Shown here piece by piece: positions 8,241 through 17,592 of a stretch of 64,000 nucleotides of DNA. Position 1 is the stretch's first letter, and every line of letters starts with the position of its first letter. The notes beneath the pieces are model-generated. The model was not told the origin of the DNA. It worked only from the letters and a program-made list of their open reading frames with translations, and did no database searches. Where the stretch lies: the NCBI RefSeq assembly GCF_000687535.1, contig NZ_JHWC01000010.1, positions 1-64,000 of the forward strand, given 5' to 3'. The DNA comes from Helicobacter rodentium ATCC 700285 (GTDB lineage: Bacteria > Campylobacterota > Campylobacteria > Campylobacterales > Helicobacteraceae). The translations under genes and the position numbers were made by a program.

Positions 8241-9668
8241 ATGAGTGCTTATGAAACCATTATCGGACTTGAAGTGCATGTCCAGCTAAATACGAAAACG
8301 AAGATTTTTTGTGCTTGTGCGACAAGCTTTGGGGAAGAGCCAAACAAAAATGTCTGCCCCACTTGCTTAGGACTTCCGGGCGCGTTGCCGGTTTTGAATC
8401 GTGAAGTTGTGAAAAAGGCAATCTCCTTTGGAAGTGCAATCAATGCGGAGATTAACCAAAACTCTGTTTTTGCGCGTAAAAATTATTTTTATCCCGATTT
8501 ACCAAAGGCGTATCAAATCAGTCAATTTGAGATTCCAATCGTGGGGCGCGGGAGCATTGAGATTGAAGTGGGTGGTGAGAAAAAAACTATCGGCGTTACA
8601 CGCGCACATATGGAGGAGGACGCGGGGAAAAATATCCACGAAAGCAGTTATTCTAAAGTGGATTTAAACCGCGCTTGCACCCCGCTTTTAGAAATCGTGA
8701 GTGAGCCGGATATGCGCAGTAGTGATGAAGCCATTGCATATCTAAAAAAGCTTCACGCCATTGTGCGCTTTCTTGGAATCTCTGATGCGAATATGCAAGA
8801 GGGAAGTTTTCGCTGTGATGCGAATGTCTCCATTCGCCCTAAAGGGGATTCCAACCTTTACACGCGCGTAGAAATTAAGAATCTCAATTCCTTTAAATTT
8901 ATCCAAAAAGCGATTGAATACGAGGTAGAGAGGCAAATTGAAGCGTGGGAGGACGGAAAATATGCCGATGAAGTGGTGCAAGAAACAAGGCTTTTTGATA
9001 CTGCAAAGGGCGTAACGCGTTCTATGCGCGGCAAGGAGGAAGCTGCGGACTATCGTTATTTTCCGGACCCAGATTTGCTTCCTGTATTTATTGATGAGGC
9101 GTTAATGGCAGAGGGGCGAGAGATTCCCGAAATGCCCGATGAAAAACGCGCAAGATATGTGCGGGAGTTTGGCATTAAAGCAAGTGATGCGGGTGTGCTA
9201 ACCGGTGAGCTTGAAATGGCATTGTATTTTGAGGATATGTTACGTTTAGGTGCGAGTGCTAAAGGCGCGGTTACTTGGCTAACTACCGAGCTTCTAGGGC
9301 GATTAAAGGGAGAGAATACTCTGCAAAATTGTGGTGTGGATTCTGCTACACTAGCAACTTTAGTGAAGCGCATTGATGAGGGAAAAATTAGCGGAAAAAG
9401 CGCAAAAGAAATCCTTGATGTGCTAGTGCAGAGCCGCGGGGGCGATGTGGATAAACTCATTGTGGAAATGGGCTTGGAGCAAGTGAGCGATGATGGAGCG
9501 ATTTTAGCAGTGATTGAGGAAGTTTTAAAGGCAAATGCCGATAAAGTCGCCGAGTATAAAAGTGGCAAGGATAAGCTTTTGGGATTCTTTGTTGGGCAAG
9601 TGATGAAAAGCGCAAAGGGCGTGAATCCCGCAAAAGTGAATGAGTTGTTAAAAGAAAAGTTGAAATAA
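8241..9668 (+). CDS. gatB: Asp/Glu-tRNA amidotransferase subunit B
   Basis: Subunit of GatCAB, which converts misacylated Glu-tRNA(Gln) and, in these bacteria, Asp-tRNA(Asn) into the amide forms. The 475 residues match the family length. Motifs: [20 protein letters not shown] at the start, [35 protein letters not shown], and the [12 protein letters not shown] signature. The C-terminal GatB/YqeY tail domain ends in [28 protein letters not shown] precedes the ATG. gatA and gatC are not adjacent. Confidence 0.97.
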   Translation: MSAYETIIGLEVHVQLNTKTKIFCACATSFGEEPNKNVCPTCLGLPGALPVLNREVVKKAISFGSAINAEINQNSVFARKNYFYPDLPKAYQISQFEIPIVGRGSIEIEVGGEKKTIGVTRAHMEEDAGKNIHESSYSKVDLNRACTPLLEIVSEPDMRSSDEAIAYLKKLHAIVRFLGISDANMQEGSFRCDANVSIRPKGDSNLYTRVEIKNLNSFKFIQKAIEYEVERQIEAWEDGKYADEVVQETRLFDTAKGVTRSMRGKEEAADYRYFPDPDLLPVFIDEALMAEGREIPEMPDEKRARYVREFGIKASDAGVLTGELEMALYFEDMLRLGASAKGAVTWLTTELLGRLKGENTLQNCGVDSATLATLVKRIDEGKISGKSAKEILDVLVQSRGGDVDKLIVEMGLEQVSDDGAILAVIEEVLKANADKVAEYKSGKDKLLGFFVGQVMKSAKGVNPAKVNELLKEKLK

Positions 9669-9958
9669 AATTTTTGTGGTGTGGGAGATTGTTTGATTTC
9701 TTTTTTGTATAATTATGGATTGCTTTTAAGTTTCTTTCTCCATCACTGCAAGGCGTTAGCCAAAGCCACACATCGCATAGTAATTTGCCCATACTTGCAA
9801 ATCTATAATCTTGCAAAAAATAATCTTTGCAATGAAATTTGTGTTTGATTTTGCTACGAAATATAACCTAAATGGTAATGTTCAGGATTTTGTGTAATAT
9901 TACTACAAAAGATTGCTAGGCTTTATATTTTAAGGGATTAACTTTGCACTTAAGAAAA
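9669..9958. repeat. Intergenic gap with a decayed repeat
   Basis: No gene seen. Around 9735-9815 there is a worn repeat pair: TCACTGCAAGGCGTTAGCC with AAAGCC in place of GAAGCAATCC, and later GCAAATCTATAATC. The rest is AT-rich. Confidence 0.45.
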
Positions 9959-10035
9959 TGGTACGCTCAGAGGGAGTCGAACCCCCAACCCTCAGATCCG
10001 AAGTCTGATGCTCTATCCAATTGAGCTATGAACGC
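9959..10035 (-). tRNA. tRNA-Arg (TCG)
   Basis: Minus-strand cloverleaf: acceptor GCGTTCA pairing with TGAGCGT (two wobble pairs), D-arm AGCTCAATTGGATAGAGC, anticodon TCG in the loop CTTCGGA, T-loop GTTCGACTC and an encoded CCA. Confidence 0.95.
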
Positions 10036-10103
10036 ACTTTTAGAAAATTTAGGGTAGAATAATATCTCAAAAATTTTAATAACTACTTTAAAAAAGGATA
10101 AAA

Positions 10104-10949
10104 ATGAAAAAAGCATTTTTAATTTTGCTATTTTTAAGTCAAATTGCGTTCTCGCGTGAAATTATTGTTGTAAGTATTCCTATGCAACAAGAATTTGTGC
10201 AAAAAATCATAGGGGATAAATACGAAGTAATTTCGCTTGTAAAGCCGGGTGTAAATCCACACGATTTTGAGCCAAAGTTTTCAGATGTTAAAAAAATAAA
10301 TTCTGCTTTGGCTTATTTTGGTATAGGCATTGAGTTTGAGGGAGTTTGGTTAGAGCGATTTAAAGCGCAAAACAAAAAGATGAAAATCTATGATAATAGT
10401 TTAGGAATCGCAAAAATTAATTTTGCGCATTCACATAAAGAATACGAAGAACATCGCCACGAAGAGGGAGATACACATATTTGGCTCTCTACCCATAATG
10501 CTAAACAAATTGCAAACAATATCTATGAAGCTCTAAAAGAGCTAGATTCCAACCAAAACTACACAGAAGCTTATCAATCCCTCATAGCCGAAATTAACCA
10601 AACCGATTCGCAACTCAAACTAATCTTGAGTGCTTTGCCAGAACATCAAAAATTTGTCGTTTTTCACCCAATGCTTGGATATTTTGCCAGAGATTACCAC
10701 CTAGAGGAAATCGCAATAGAAATTGAGGGCAAAAGTCCAAAAATACAAGAAATGGCTAATGTGATAGAAGCCATTAAAAAAAATAATTTGAAAATTATTT
10801 TTGCCCAACCAGAGTTTTCTACAAAGGCAGCAGAATTTATTGCAAAAGAAAGTGGTGCGCAACTTGGATTCTTTTCCCCGCTTCAAACCCCTTGGAGCGA
10901 AAATCTTTTGGAGTTTGCTAAAACCTTAAAAGAAAATGCACTCAAATGA
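10104..10949 (+). CDS. ZnuA-like periplasmic metal-binding protein, without its transporter
   Basis: Substrate-binding component of a zinc/manganese ABC importer (cluster 9). 281 residues with a signal peptide (AFLILLFLSQIAFS). Expected ligands are visible in NPHDFEP, DTHIWLS, FHPML and the acidic PEFS. A His/Glu-rich loop (HSHKEYEEHRHEEGDTH) points to zinc. GGATA precedes the ATG, and TAGAAT at 10055-10060 may be the promoter. No permease or ATPase gene is adjacent: a repeat cluster follows directly, so the partners must be elsewhere or absent. Confidence 0.88.
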   Translation: MKKAFLILLFLSQIAFSREIIVVSIPMQQEFVQKIIGDKYEVISLVKPGVNPHDFEPKFSDVKKINSALAYFGIGIEFEGVWLERFKAQNKKMKIYDNSLGIAKINFAHSHKEYEEHRHEEGDTHIWLSTHNAKQIANNIYEALKELDSNQNYTEAYQSLIAEINQTDSQLKLILSALPEHQKFVVFHPMLGYFARDYHLEEIAIEIEGKSPKIQEMANVIEAIKKNNLKIIFAQPEFSTKAAEFIAKESGAQLGFFSPLQTPWSENLLEFAKTLKENALK

Positions 10950-10984
10950 ATTGTGAGAAGCAAAAGGGAGTCTTGTATATAGAA

Positions 10985-11697
10985 AGTTCCACCATTTTGT
11001 CATTGAATCTTGTGTTTCTCTGCTATTGTGAAGCTTTAGCCAAAGCTATCCATAATCCCGCACACTCAAGATTCTCCCACCTCGTCATTGCGTTCCCGCT
11101 TCTGTCATTGCGAGGCGTTAGCCGAAGCAATCCATAATACAGAATCTCGCCTTTGATAATTCTACTTCAGTTTAAAGTTATAGATTGCCACGAAAATTTT
11201 TCAAATTTTCTCGCAATGACATACTGCCACCGCGTCATTGCGAACGAAGTGAAGCAATCCATAATACAGAATCTCACCTGTTACTCTACAACTTTAAACT
11301 TTTAAGATTCCATTGTTGAATCTAATTTTTGCATTATTATAGATTGCCACGATTCCACAAGTGGAATCTCGCAATGACAGAGAGGCAAAACGCAATAACG
11401 AAAAGCAAACCACCGCGTCATTGCGAGGCGTTAGCCGAAGCAATCCATAATACAGAATCTCGCCTTTGATAATTCTACTTCAGTTTAAAGTTATAGATTG
11501 CCACGAAAAGCTAAAGCTTTTCTCGCAATGACAGAAAATAAAACGCTCTGTTTGTAACATTGTAGATTGCCACGACTTCTTGCGAAGTCTCGCAATGACA
11601 GAGAAGGTGCATTTACGCATTCTCGCAATGACAGAGAGGCAAAATGCAATGGCAAGGTGGGGATTAATTTGTTTTGATCATTCCTCGCAATGACAAT
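10985..11697. repeat. Dispersed palindromic repeat cluster D
   Basis: About 700 bases made almost wholly of the repeat family, in four or more inverted pairs. Right-hand hairpin centres differ: AAAATTTTTCAAATTTT near 11192, GATTCCACAAGTGGAATC at 11351-11368, AAAAGCTAAAGCTTTT near 11505, and GACTTCTTGCGAAGTC near 11573. The last TCATTGCGAG-type arm (minus strand) extends into the 3' end of the DNA methylase gene at 11678-11697. No gene is supported. Confidence 0.88.
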
Positions 11698-13372
11698 CTG
11701 TATAACCCAATAGCTTAGCGATTCCTTGTTTTTGGGCTTTCATCTGTTCGCCACGCGCAATAAGCTCATAAAAGTTTTCATTATAATCTTCTAAAACTTG
11801 GGAATCCAAAAATTCTTTAGGTAAGGGCATTGCTTTGATTTCTTTTTCACCAATGCGCTCGTTATTGCTTTGATAAATTTTGCTTAATTGTGCAAAACCA
11901 ACAGAGGATAAAAAATAAAAATAGAGTGCTTTGGCTAAAAGAGGGTTTCGCACTCTAAGCACGAGGATTCCAGCATTTGGCAAGAGAATCTTTTGTGCCG
12001 CACTTTTGCCTATAATAGCTACTTTTGGAGTTACACCGCGTATGGAGAGCAAAATATCATAAGGTTGCACTCGGAGTTTGTATAAGCTCTCAAGATTTGG
12101 TTTTAATACATAGTCGTTAAAGGAATTGCTAATGCCATAGGATTCAAAATCTTTAATTCCCAAATCATAACAGCCAATCAAATCCTTATCTTGCTTGTTT
12201 TCAATGCGCGTTCCGCGATAACATTTCTCCAAGATTTCATCTAAAAGAATTGTTTGGTTCTTTGATTCGGCTTTCATATAATAAGAGGATTTGAGATTTT
12301 CTGCATTTAGGTTTTGATAATCCAAAAGACACGATATTTGTGTATTTTGTTTAAAGGTATATAAGTCTAATATTTCCTCTAAATTAATCAGTTTATTGTA
12401 TTTTCCCTCTTTTAAATAAAAGTTCTGTGCATTAATGAAAAATATGCGTTTGTTGTTATGTGATAAGACAAGAAGGCAAAATTCTCCCATTTGATGAGGG
12501 AATAGATTAGTGGGTAATTCAATGATTGTTTCTATTAAATGTGAATCCATAAGAAAGTGGCGCAATCGTTCTCCTATGGGCTTGTTTAATAATGCAGAAC
12601 GCACGATAATGATTGCCTTTTGTGTAAAACTTGATAACACAAAATCCAAAAATGGAATTTCAGGAGTATTTTTAGCATAAGGGGCTAGAGGAGAGCCTTT
12701 GGGGGCTTTAAGATTCAAATGTTGGAGCAGTGGAGGGTGGCAAAAAACTTTGTCAAATTTTCTCCCCCCCTCCTTTTCTTTGGATTTTTCTCCAAAATGA
12801 ATAAATTTTTTAAAAATATCCGCGACTTCCAAATGGCAATTTTCAAAGCCTAAAAGAGCGGCTAATACTTTTGCGATTCTGATGAGTTGCGGGTGAATAT
12901 CTACGCCGAAAAATTGGCATTCCTTGCGGTATTTACTTAAGCTTAAAAGCCAAGAACCAAGCCCACAACAAGGGTTATAAATACTCTCGTTTTTTTGCAA
13001 ATGGAGCAGTTTGCATACTAATGCGTTGATTTCTGCGGGTGTTGCATAGTCATAAAATTTTAGAATCGTCTTTTGTAATGCAATGGTTTGGATAAAGTCT
13101 TCTAATTCTTTTTCTTTGATTGCAAGATCTTGCACTTTTTTTAAAATCTTTTTATGGTTTAGTTGGGGATTGATTTCCTCTCTTTGTATGTCGTATTGTT
13201 TTAAATAAAGATAAAAATTTTGTGGAATTTCCCGCCCTTTAGTGTTCAATAATTCTAAAATCAAGGCTTTGTTTTGTCCTACCAGCAGAAATTCCAATGT
13301 TAAACATAATGTGTCTAAATTGTCTTCATTGTGTTTTTGAATGTATTGAAAAATCTGCAATAATTCTTTCAT
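11678..13372 (-). CDS. N6-adenine DNA methylase with C-terminal recognition-like region, possibly phase variable
   Basis: A 564-residue protein resembling Type I modification (HsdM-type) enzymes with a C-terminal half-HsdS-like region. SAM-binding motif I reads NPCCGLGSWLL (near residue 135), and FGVDIHPQLIRIAKVLAALLG follows. The catalytic motif IV, normally (N/D)PP(Y/F), is FCHPPLLQ, so the catalytic Asn/Asp is His and activity is doubtful. A run of seven G in the sense strand (12764-12770) between the two motifs codes EGGR and could switch the frame. The C-terminal part (YRGTRIEN, YDILLSIRGVTPKVAIIG) resembles specificity domains. No restriction gene is adjacent. The last six residues come from a dispersed repeat. 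Confidence 0.75.
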   Translation of the reverse strand: MKELLQIFQYIQKHNEDNLDTLCLTLEFLLVGQNKALILELLNTKGREIPQNFYLYLKQYDIQREEINPQLNHKKILKKVQDLAIKEKELEDFIQTIALQKTILKFYDYATPAEINALVCKLLHLQKNESIYNPCCGLGSWLLSLSKYRKECQFFGVDIHPQLIRIAKVLAALLGFENCHLEVADIFKKFIHFGEKSKEKEGGRKFDKVFCHPPLLQHLNLKAPKGSPLAPYAKNTPEIPFLDFVLSSFTQKAIIIVRSALLNKPIGERLRHFLMDSHLIETIIELPTNLFPHQMGEFCLLVLSHNNKRIFFINAQNFYLKEGKYNKLINLEEILDLYTFKQNTQISCLLDYQNLNAENLKSSYYMKAESKNQTILLDEILEKCYRGTRIENKQDKDLIGCYDLGIKDFESYGISNSFNDYVLKPNLESLYKLRVQPYDILLSIRGVTPKVAIIGKSAAQKILLPNAGILVLRVRNPLLAKALYFYFLSSVGFAQLSKIYQSNNERIGEKEIKAMPLPKEFLDSQVLEDYNENFYELIARGEQMKAQKQGIAKLLGYTDCHCEE

Positions 13373-13380
13373 CTTAGTTC

Positions 13381-14640
13381 CTATTTATACATCGGCAGTA
13401 AATCAAAAACAAAAAGAATATGACATACGCCCACAACACAGCCAAAAACCAATAAAGTATAAATAGTCCAATTTCCGCCCTTAACGCGAAAATCATTTGT
13501 TTGGGATTCTGCTTTTTGCGCTGCTCGTGCAATTCTGTTTGCTCTAAGTAATAATGCAGGAATGATAACAGACCAAATCGTTGCTGCAAGTCCTGCCCAG
13601 CCAATCGCCAACAAAAAACCATCAGGGTAAATCATACCTGCAATAATAGGAGGGGCGAAAGCCACAATTAAAGTTTTTGTGCGTCCTAATCGGCTATCAT
13701 CAAATCCGCATAAATCTGCCATATAATCAAACAATCCAAGTCCTGCGCCCAAAAAAGAAGTTGCAACAGCTAAAAAGGCGAATCCCTCTAGCATTCTTAG
13801 CAAAAATGCCCCATTGAGGTTTAGGCTTGCCGCTTCAATGAGGTGGCTTACATTGCCCCCTGCAGCAATTACATCTTTAAAAGCAGTGCGCTCAATATTG
13901 CCATCGCAAGCTAGATTCCATATTGTGTAAGCAAAAAGCGCAATCAATGTGCCATAAATTAAACATTGGTTAATTTTTTTAGGTTCTTTGCCGAAATACT
14001 TTACAAGACTTGGCACACTTGCGTGGAAGCAAAAGGAAGTGAGATAAGTAGAAAGTGCCACAAAAACAAAGATTCCATAAGGATTTCCATCAAAATTTAA
14101 ATCCAACAAACGAGACATTTTTATTTCGCTTAACATTCCGCTCATAGCAAAAATAAAAGTCAAAACCATTCCGCCAATCATCACAATAGAAAATCTATCC
14201 ACCACATAAGTACTCCACCATACACAACCACTAAGTAGCAAGGCAAAGAATAAACCAGCAATTAATTTGGGTGGCTCATAATCTAGTGCAACCATTGAAA
14301 TATGCACAACCATAGAACCGCCCCCGCTCACATAAGCATAGATTAAAATATAAAGCACAAAGGCAACACTTAAGCCATTAATGAGATTCCAGAATTTTCC
14401 TAAATTATCCAAAACAAGTGTGTGAAAACTTGAGCCGGGATTATAATGCAAATTGACTTCTAGCAACGCTTGAGAGGAAAGCAACATCATAGACCAAGTT
14501 AGCACCAACAAGCCCAAAGAATACCAAATCCACATTCCAGCACTAATGGTTGGTAGTGCCAACATTCCCGCTCCAATCGCAGTCCCAGCAATAATCATTG
14601 TTCCACCAAATACACTTGGTTTGCGGTTTAAATTAAACAT
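13381..14640 (-). CDS. Aromatic amino acid permease (HAAAP family, TyrP/Mtr-like)
   Basis: Inner-membrane amino acid/proton symporter of 419 residues with about 11 predicted helices. The first helix holds the family pattern GTMIIAGTAIGAGMLALP, and helix 3 has SGGGSMV. The overall length matches TyrP (403) and Mtr (414). Tyrosine or tryptophan uptake is the likely role by family; serine/threonine carriers of the same superfamily cannot be excluded. It lies 8 bases upstream of the DNA methylase gene on the same strand, divergent from dnaX. Confidence 0.85.
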   Translation of the reverse strand: MFNLNRKPSVFGGTMIIAGTAIGAGMLALPTISAGMWIWYSLGLLVLTWSMMLLSSQALLEVNLHYNPGSSFHTLVLDNLGKFWNLINGLSVAFVLYILIYAYVSGGGSMVVHISMVALDYEPPKLIAGLFFALLLSGCVWWSTYVVDRFSIVMIGGMVLTFIFAMSGMLSEIKMSRLLDLNFDGNPYGIFVFVALSTYLTSFCFHASVPSLVKYFGKEPKKINQCLIYGTLIALFAYTIWNLACDGNIERTAFKDVIAAGGNVSHLIEAASLNLNGAFLLRMLEGFAFLAVATSFLGAGLGLFDYMADLCGFDDSRLGRTKTLIVAFAPPIIAGMIYPDGFLLAIGWAGLAATIWSVIIPALLLRANRIARAAQKAESQTNDFRVKGGNWTIYTLLVFGCVVGVCHILFVFDLLPMYK

Positions 14641-14766
14641 AAAATCCCTTTTGTGTTAAATTTTAATATTATATCCAAGTTTCAGCCTACTTTCACTTGA
14701 GGGATTCAAAATTTGATTTTTAGGCTTACTTTATGTAAAATTTCAGTTTTTGAATTAGGATTATCA

Positions 14767-16458
14767 ATGGAACAAGCTTTAGCACTCAAATATCGTCCAA
14801 TGGATTTTGATGAACTCATTGGTCAAGAAGCGGTAAGTCGCACTTTGTCCTTAGCATTAAGTAGCAAACGACTTTCACACGCTTATTTGTTTTCAGGTTT
14901 GCGCGGAAGCGGTAAAACCTCTAGTGCTAGAATCTTTGCTAGAGCATTGCAGTGCGAAAATGGTCCTTGCGCCAAGCCTTGCGGGGTTTGTGCTAACTGC
15001 GTTGCTGCAAATCCTCACAAAATGAGACATATTGATATTATAGAGTTAGATGGTGCTTCCTCACGCAAGATTGATGATATTCGGGATTTGATTGAGCAAA
15101 CAAAATACCACCCCAATATGGGACGCTTCAAGATTTTTATCATAGATGAAGTGCATATGCTTACAAAAGAGGCTTTTAATGCGCTCTTAAAAACCCTTGA
15201 AGAACCACCAGAATATGTGAAATTTATCCTAGCCACAACAGATCCACTAAAGCTTCCTGCAACAATTCTAAGCAGAACACAACACTTCCGTTTTAAGCGC
15301 ATTTCTGATAAAAGTATTTTGGAGCATTTAAAAAATATTTTACAAAAAGAACAAATCACTTATCAAGAAGAGGCACTTAATATGCTTATTCGTAGTGGTT
15401 CAGGTTCTTTGCGTGATACTTTAACCTTGCTTGACCAAGTGATTATCTATTCTAACTACAATATTACTTCTGAAGCTTGTGCAAATATGCTAGGGTTGAT
15501 TAATCCTCAAAGCCTTAATGCGCTTTTTGAATGTATTTTCAAACAAGATAGAGGGGTTTTGTTGCAAGAAATTGAAGCTTTTTTTGAATATGAATGCGAA
15601 ATGCTTTTAGATGAAATGAGTATTTTTCTAAAAGAAAAGCTTTTAAAAGGAGAGGATTCTCGCTACAACACATTAGTAATAGATAGATTTTTCCGGATTC
15701 TAACCCAAGCAAAAGAGTTGTTATTTTTAGGTTCTGAAGATGAGTTTGTCTTGACGCTTTGCGTATTTAAAATGTTGGAAGCTTTGCAAATAGAGAAAAT
15801 TGATGTTGCGATTAAAAATTTAGAAAAAGGTTTGTTTGAAAATTTACCCAAACAAATCCTAAGCCCCTCTAGCGTGGAATCTCCTAAAATACAAACTACC
15901 CAAAGTCAATCAGTGGCTATGGATTCCACAACACAATCTTTACCTAGCGCAAAACAAGAGGAGACCTCTAAAGCTTCTACTCTCTTTTCTATTCTAAGTC
16001 AAAAAATTTATGAACGCAATTATGAGTTGGGAGAAATTTTTGCAAAAGAGATTCGCTTCGTTTCTTTTGTGGAGGATACGCTCACTTGGGAGAGTTTCGC
16101 AAGTGGTAGCAATCGCGAGAGATTGAAAAATAGCTATTCTATTATTAAAAACCTTGTTTTAGAGGTTTTTGGTTTGAATACACAAATTAAGTCTATCAAT
16201 GGCGTAAATCAAACTGCACAACCCACAAACGCCCAAGAATCTAATGCTTTATTGAATCCAAAAGATTCTAACATAGAATCCCAAAAGGATAACTCTAAGA
16301 TACAAGATTCCTTTACACCTCCACCGCAAACTTCACAGCCTCAAAACACTATCCAATTAGAAGTAAATGCGGCTTTGGAGTTGCCTTTATTGCAGAGTGC
16401 TAGAGAGATTTTGGAAGTTAAACAAATCAAAGTGCGTCCAATCCAAACTAGTGAGTGA
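14767..16458 (+). CDS. dnaX: DNA polymerase III subunits gamma and tau
   Basis: Clamp-loader ATPase of the replisome. I place the start at ATG 14767 (MEQALALKYRP), with TTAGGA upstream, because homologues begin there; an earlier in-frame codon at 14713 has no support. Walker A GLRGSGKTSSARIFA, a zinc site of four cysteines (CENGPCAKPCGVCANC), DEVHML as Walker B and the LLKTLEEPP sensor segment are all present. The C-terminal third is Ser/Gln-rich and variable. First gene of the dnaX-tsaE-lptB-rpoN operon, the same order as in H. pylori. Confidence 0.96.
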   Translation: MEQALALKYRPMDFDELIGQEAVSRTLSLALSSKRLSHAYLFSGLRGSGKTSSARIFARALQCENGPCAKPCGVCANCVAANPHKMRHIDIIELDGASSRKIDDIRDLIEQTKYHPNMGRFKIFIIDEVHMLTKEAFNALLKTLEEPPEYVKFILATTDPLKLPATILSRTQHFRFKRISDKSILEHLKNILQKEQITYQEEALNMLIRSGSGSLRDTLTLLDQVIIYSNYNITSEACANMLGLINPQSLNALFECIFKQDRGVLLQEIEAFFEYECEMLLDEMSIFLKEKLLKGEDSRYNTLVIDRFFRILTQAKELLFLGSEDEFVLTLCVFKMLEALQIEKIDVAIKNLEKGLFENLPKQILSPSSVESPKIQTTQSQSVAMDSTTQSLPSAKQEETSKASTLFSILSQKIYERNYELGEIFAKEIRFVSFVEDTLTWESFASGSNRERLKNSYSIIKNLVLEVFGLNTQIKSINGVNQTAQPTNAQESNALLNPKDSNIESQKDNSKIQDSFTPPPQTSQPQNTIQLEVNAALELPLLQSAREILEVKQIKVRPIQTSE

Positions 16459-16461
16459 AGT

Positions 16462-16869
16462 ATGGAGTTTATTTTAGCTAAAAAGGAATTATGGAGGCTT
16501 TGTGAAAGTTTGGATTTAAAGAATCATCGCGGTATTTATCTGCTAAGTGGTGATTTGGCAAGTGGGAAAACGACATTGGTTCAAGCAATGGTGGAATCTC
16601 TAGGGAGCAAGGTGCAGGTTACTTCTCCTACATTTTTAACTGCAATGGATTATGGGAATCAAATCTATCATTATGATCTTTATAATAAAAATTTAGAGGA
16701 ACTCTTTGCACTTGGGTTTTTGGAGGAAATTGAAAAAGAGGGTTGGCATTTTATTGAGTGGGGCGATGAAAATTTAGCTAAAATTCTACGACAAATTGGT
16801 TTGCCATTTCGACGTATTTTGATTAGTTTAGAATCCAATAAGAGAAAATACACCTTTCAAGGACAATGA
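16462..16869 (+). CDS. tsaE: tRNA threonylcarbamoyladenosine biosynthesis ATPase TsaE
   Basis: ATPase partner of the TsaBD complex that makes t6A37 in ANN-decoding tRNAs. 135 residues with Walker A GDLASGKTTLVQAM, TSPTFLTAMDY, the HYDLYN motif and IEWGDE near the C-terminus, all typical of TsaE. It starts 3 bases after the dnaX stop and its stop abuts the lptB ATG, so the four genes are almost certainly one operon. Confidence 0.95.
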   Translation: MEFILAKKELWRLCESLDLKNHRGIYLLSGDLASGKTTLVQAMVESLGSKVQVTSPTFLTAMDYGNQIYHYDLYNKNLEELFALGFLEEIEKEGWHFIEWGDENLAKILRQIGLPFRRILISLESNKRKYTFQGQ

Positions 16870-17592
16870 ATGCACACATTAGAAGCAATACACTTAAGTA
16901 AAACAATCAAAAAAGCAAAAATCATTCAAGAAATTTCTATTCGTGTGCAAAGTGGCGAGGTTGTGGGGCTTTTGGGTCCAAATGGTGCGGGTAAAACGAC
17001 AACCTTTTATATCATTTGCGGACTTTTAAAGGCAAGTGGTGGCAAGGTTTGTTTTGACAAGGAGGACATTACACATTTAAGTTTGCACCAACGCGCACAA
17101 CTCGGAATTGGTTATTTACCGCAAGAATCTAGTGTTTTTAAGGATTTAAGCGTAGAGGAAAATCTCTTGATTGCCGCAGAAGTGTGCTTAAAAGACGAAT
17201 ATGAGAGAATGCGCCGCATTGAGGAGTTGTTGGAGGATTTTGGAATTGAGCCGATTCGGAGTCGCAAGGGGATTAATCTAAGTGGGGGCGAAAGGCGACG
17301 TGTAGAAATTGCACGCGCTTTAGTTAAAAAGCCAAAATTCATTTTACTAGATGAGCCTTTTGCAGGTGTAGATCCCATTGCGGTGCTAGACATTCAAAAT
17401 ATCATCAAAAAATTGCTTCAATTAAAGATTGGGGTGCTAATTACCGATCATAATGTGCGTGAAACTCTTAGAGTGTGTCATCGTGCTTATGTTATCAACA
17501 AAGGCACTTTACTTGCTAGTGGGGATTCCAATACGATTTATCAAAATGAGCTTGTGAGAAAACATTATTTAGGTGAAAATTTCAAAGTATGA
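16870..17592 (+). CDS. lptB: LPS export ABC transporter ATPase LptB
   Basis: Cytoplasmic ATPase driving lipopolysaccharide extraction by LptFG. 240 residues with Walker [14 protein letters not shown], the Q-loop LPQESSVF, signature [15 protein letters not shown], Walker [14 protein letters not shown] and the H-loop [10 protein letters not shown], the LptB form of that motif. The ATG directly follows the tsaE stop, and the 3' end overlaps rpoN by 4 bases. lptB next to rpoN is a conserved pairing. Confidence 0.95.
   Translation: MHTLEAIHLSKTIKKAKIIQEISIRVQSGEVVGLLGPNGAGKTTTFYIICGLLKASGGKVCFDKEDITHLSLHQRAQLGIGYLPQESSVFKDLSVEENLLIAAEVCLKDEYERMRRIEELLEDFGIEPIRSRKGINLSGGERRRVEIARALVKKPKFILLDEPFAGVDPIAVLDIQNIIKKLLQLKIGVLITDHNVRETLRVCHRAYVINKGTLLASGDSNTIYQNELVRKHYLGENFKV

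Noticed and set aside
9056-9568. 170-codon minus-strand ORF inside gatB
   Set aside because: Shadow of gatB; Ser/Ala-rich composition typical of the antisense frame.
10946-11137. 63-codon plus-strand ORF after the ZnuA-like gene
   Set aside because: Most of it is repeat sequence (TCATTGCGAGGCGTTAGCC translates to the recurring SLRGVS residues), so the open frame is a by-product of the repeat.
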